Shown in pieces: positions 60,261 through 64,000 of a DNA stretch of 64,000 bases. Position numbers and translations under genes: made by a program. This DNA comes from Himantopus leucocephalus (Eukaryota > Chordata > Aves > Charadriiformes > Recurvirostridae). The stretch's first letter is position 1. Each line of letters opens with the position of its first letter. The notes below the pieces were generated by a model that was not told where the DNA came from, made no database searches, and saw only the letters and a program-made list of their open reading frames with translations. The stretch is from NCBI GenBank assembly GCA_003993805.1, contig RSEF01000020.1:187522-251521 (forward strand). The letters run 5' to 3'.

Positions 60261-63200
60261 GAAGCACACACGCTCCCCGCCGTCTCCCCAGTGACCTGGC
60301 GCAGCACCGGTGCTGTGCCCCTTCGCGAAGCCGCACTCGCAGGGTCCCTTATTGCCCCAGAAGGGCACATGGACCCAGGAAAGAGGTTCTCTGCGGTCAC
60401 TGCCTTATCCCTGTCACCGATTTAGCCCTGCCATCATCCCTGTCCCCGCTGTCATCCCTGTCGCTGCCGTCAGCCCCGGTGCCTCCGTCAGCCCCCAGCT
60501 CTGCCGCCAGCCTCTCCAGCACGGGCAGCACGGACCAGGCAGGGCATTTTGCTTCCCTGCAGGCAAAGTCTGGCACCTCCGGGCGATTTTTGCGGGTGAG
60601 CCAGCGAGCTCGGCTGAGGAGGGACCACGTCGCCCTCCCCAGTGCCAGCGGTGGCCCTCGTCCCGGTGCCCAGCCAGCCTCACACCGCCCACCTGTCCCC
60701 TTCTCCCCGCCAGGGCTGGGGACGTGGCCCAGGTCAGGGTGTCCCTGGCTGCTCGCTGCGGACTGAGTGAGCCCAATCCGATCAGAGCCGCTGGCACAGG
60801 CCATGTGGAGAAGGGCTAGGGCTTGTTCTGCTCCTGCGGTCCCATGGGTGTCGTGGCACGAGGTGGGCTCCAGCCTGCCAGCAGCAGACCCTACCTGGCA
60901 GGTGAGGGATGAAGGTGACCCCTTGGCCTCATCTGAGGAACAAGGGACCAACATCCCAAAGGCTACAGGCAGCACAAGGGGATGGCGGCAGAGTCTGCTC
61001 CCACCCTTACAACATGGGATCCCTCGGTCTGCTGGGGAATCGGGGGGAGGAGTGGGATGGGAGCAGGCCAGCTGGCACGGCAAGGCTGGGGACGAGGGAA
61101 AGCCACAGACCGAGCACCCTGCGGCCTCCTGGTGGTGTCTCTGCCATTTTCGTACAGAAACGCACAGAGCAAGTCTGCGGCATTGCCAGTGCTAAACAAC
61201 CCCTCACTCTTAATTTGCTTAAAAAAGCCTCTTCCTGTAGAAAATACTTTGCTGGCGGCAAATGTCACTGAATCCCTGCTCAGGCGCCCGACCGCTGGGG
61301 AAGAGCAGAGCAGACGGGAGTCTGGTGCCCAGGCTGAGCTATCGCAGCCGGAGGAAAGCTCCCAGCAGCTCTCCGGAGCGGGGTGGCCGGCTTGTGAGTC
61401 AGGAGGAAAGTCGGGCCCTAGATGAGGGATGTCTGGCTGAGATGCATCACCGGGATGAAGTGGTATTTCTTCCCTCCGCCATCATTTAAGGGTTTGGTGG
61501 GGGGGGTGTGTGAAGGGGAGGAGGGACTCAGCGGCGCCGAGGCCTGAGATGTGTGCAGCACAGCGCGTCTCCTGCCAGCCTGGCAAGGGAGAGAAGAGGG
61601 GCAGAGGCCCACGGACCGCGCAGCCTTCATTCAGTCCCTCTCAGCAACCATTCAGGAATGCACCGATGCGATGAGAGAGGGCGTGCAGCTCGCCGGCACC
61701 CCGCTCTGTCACAGCCCTGCCATCCCGTCCTCTCCACCTCCACCCTGCGAGGGCTGGGACCCCTGTCCCGGTGCTGCTGACCCACCCTCTGGGCTTTGCA
61801 GGACGTGCCATGCAGACAGTGCAGGGGATGCTGTCCCCCGGAGCGTCGCACGGATCCGGCACCCCTGCTGGTCAGGCGCTCCTGCCCTCCCTTGGAGCAG
61901 CGCTCAGCCTGAGCCCGCGCTCTGGATCCACCAGCCACACTCCGTACCATCAGCTCAGCGTTAACGTTAGCGCGGTGGACATCACCGCTGCCGTTGTGCC
62001 ACCGCAGATTGCAGGAATCCTCATCCTGACCCAATCGCCGCTGTATTGCCGCCGTCCTCCTGGGTGGTGGTACTCGCTGTACCACCTTAACATGGCACCG
62101 ATGGATCAAACAAATGGGAAAAGCCTCTCCAGCCACCTCAGATCCAACACCCTGCTGAGGCTGTCGGTTTGATCCGCTGGGGGTTTGGCCACCAGCGCCA
62201 ATTTTCCATGTTGACGATTCCTTTCAATGTCCCACTTAGCTGGTCCTGGGACCACCCTCTCCTCATAGCCTCCGGTTTGCTTCATCCCTGGGTGCGACAG
62301 CTCCAAATCAACGGCGCTGAGCTCCACGAGGAGCTCTGTTGGGCCTACCTCTTGAGGACCAGAAACAAAGGCTCACCTCAAGATGTTTAATACGCAGCTC
62401 TCCTTTACCTTCTTCGCGTGTTCTCCTGACTATTCCTGCTCCCCTCTGGCTACTTTATCATGATGTCTCCAGCCTCCTGGAAGCTGGAGCTGTTCTTTGA
62501 CCTTCAGCCTTCGAAAATCAAGCTGTTGGGCTCACAGAGGTGCATGGTCTTCCTAGACATCTTATACCTGGGACCTGGGTTGGGAAAGGCAAGGCTAAAT
62601 AAGTAAATAATGGCAAGACCCTCCAGATGCCGTGACAGATGTCCTTCAGGACAGTCTGACTCCCTGATGCAACCGGGTCGACTGTGGAGGAGATGAACTG
62701 CTAGGCCTGCTCCTGGTTCCTGAAGCACCGCTTCCAAAGAGACATGTTTGCTGCTTCACCTCCACCTCCTACCCGCTGTGTCCTCCTCCCTGCGACAGAG
62801 CTGCTCCTTTGCCCGCGGGAGCGCAGGGCTGGCTGCGGCGCAGGCTGCCCTGCGGCAGTGCCGGGATGCTCTGCCAACACCGCTGCTCCCACCAGTTGCC
62901 TCGTTTTCCCTTCTCCAGCTCAGCAGTGTGCTTGCCTGCACGCTCAAAGACTTTTTTACCTTGTATTTGGCAGAACTTGGCCCAAAAGTCTGGGGAGGGT
63001 TCAAATCCTCCGGGAGCGGCGTGGGAACGCAGTTCATCAGCACACTGCAGCGGAGATTTCAGCAACCCGGAAGGGGACAGCCCGTAGACCTGAAGTCGGC
63101 ACGCACGACGCGCTCCCTGAATCATGGTCACTTTGTGGGGCACGTCACAACTTGTACGGAGTTGTCTCTGGGACTGTAGCACTCAACTAACTCACAGGAG

Positions 63201-64000
63201 GAGCAACACAAGGGCCCGTGTTGGGAGGAGGAATTAAGCCCGTGTTGCGTGAGCTGCAGCAGGAAGGTCAGGTCCTCAGGAACTGCAAGGACCACAGAAG
63301 ACGATGATGCGCTCGCTTGCTTTCTACGAGGCAGGTACAAACGCTTTCAGCTGCCCCATCACTCTGGCCAGAGGAGTGGGCAGGGCTTCTGGCGTGCTGG
63401 CGGGCTGCAGGACATGCCTGCCCTGGGCTCTCTGCTACAAGACTACAGGTTATGTATACATCTGATGAAAACAGGGACCCCTGAAGGCCTTTCTGAGCCT
63501 AAAAATCATTGGCACGTCACCGTGCCCCTCCGGGGCCAGCCTGCCTGCTGGGGCTGCAGCCAGGGAACTGCTGCGTGTGAGTTAGTGACACTGCTTTGGT
63601 ACCAACAGATTGATTCTCCTAAGAATAACAGCTTCATCAAGAAAAGGTGTTCTAACAAATATCGGTTGTGACCTGTACCTCCCCCAGCTCCATCCCCCGG
63701 CTGGGCAAAGGCAGCCCACACCATCGGCAGCTCCCAGCAGGGCTCCGCTGTGCCACAACGAGCTGGTGGTACTGGGACAGGCTTTGCACCATGCCTACGG
63801 GGACTGCTGCCCTCAGTCTCCAGCTGGTTTGGTTTTTTTTTATTCCTGAGTCTCAGCACTCAGGGCAAAGTCAGGTCAAGTCCAGACTCCCCTGGGGGCA
63901 GAACGTAGCACGCCACGTCCCACGTAGCAGCCAGGAGGGAGGCCAGGGCACCGCTGGTGAATCACTCCCACGGTGTGGGAAAGCTGCTCTGGGAGTCTCC

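Larger units (their letters stand above)
51694..64000 (-). other. 5' intron or flank of long-isoform DLGAP4
   Basis: No recognisable coding exon in 12.3 kb. The acceptor at 51694 shows that at least one upstream non-coding or partly coding exon exists, probably beyond the window or too short to identify. Contents: CR1 3' end at 56.8 kb, 100-N gap, possible regulatory patches at 54.75-55.0 and 60.13-60.26 kb, GA-rich tract at about 55.05-55.22 kb, short T runs (58970, 63830). Confidence 0.6.

Noticed and set aside
62744..63190. Overlapping 92-148 codon frames at 62.7-63.2 kb as a possible upstream exon
   Set aside because: No matching donor or family similarity; nothing ties them to the acceptor at 51694.
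1..64000. CRISPR arrays, bacterial operons, tRNA or rRNA genes
   Set aside because: No regularly spaced repeats, no RNA gene signatures and a clear vertebrate gene structure.

Overview
This window is vertebrate nuclear DNA, almost certainly from a bird. It has exon-sized coding islands separated by multi-kilobase introns, canonical GT-AG splice sites, strongly GC-rich CpG islands, and two short pieces of the avian-type CR1 retrotransposon. There are no operons, bacterial ribosome sites or phage-like features. Assembly gaps (four runs of N plus nine single Ns) interrupt it.

One gene explains all the coding sequence I can support: DLGAP4 (SAPAP4/GKAP family postsynaptic scaffold), read on the minus strand. 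From right to left the exons are: first coding exon 51693-50651 (ATG at 51601), 43399-43182, 39835-39721, a 51-bp microexon 36721-36671, 35497-35251, and a partial exon 149-1 that runs off the left edge. The splice phases (0, 2, 0, 0, 1) chain perfectly and give 577 in-frame residues of the long isoform. The rest of the protein (the 3' half, including the expected GKAP homology domain and PDZ-ligand C terminus) lies beyond position 1.

A second DLGAP4 start sits inside the gene. A CpG island at about 25.4-26.9 kb holds an 11-residue alternative N terminus (MALCLELLKQ plus a split Cys). Its donor at 25880 has the right phase for the exon at 149, so it makes the short isoform known from mammals. 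A smaller CpG island at 19.4-20.1 kb carries a strong minus-strand donor at 19728 in the same phase, which suggests a third, undescribed first exon.

Layout: 1-149 exon; 150-25.9 kb intron 3' of the internal promoter (AT-richer, one CR1 piece, gap 6655-7208, CpG island 2); 25.4-26.9 kb internal promoter; 26.9-35.25 kb intron; 35.25-51.7 kb the five upstream coding exons; 51.7-64 kb the 5' intron or flank of the long isoform, with a CR1 3' end at 56.8 kb and no coding exon I can recognise. Several non-coding patches look like regulatory elements: an RFX X-box with a CRE-like site at 16.9 kb, a SOX/TCF palindrome at 30.8 kb, and a P3 homeodomain site with an E-box at 60.16 kb. These are pattern-based inferences. 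I found no wholly new biological system; the most novel items are the possible third promoter, a candidate poison exon at 38.6 kb, the open frame upstream of the long-isoform ATG, and the possible antisense transcription at the internal CpG island.
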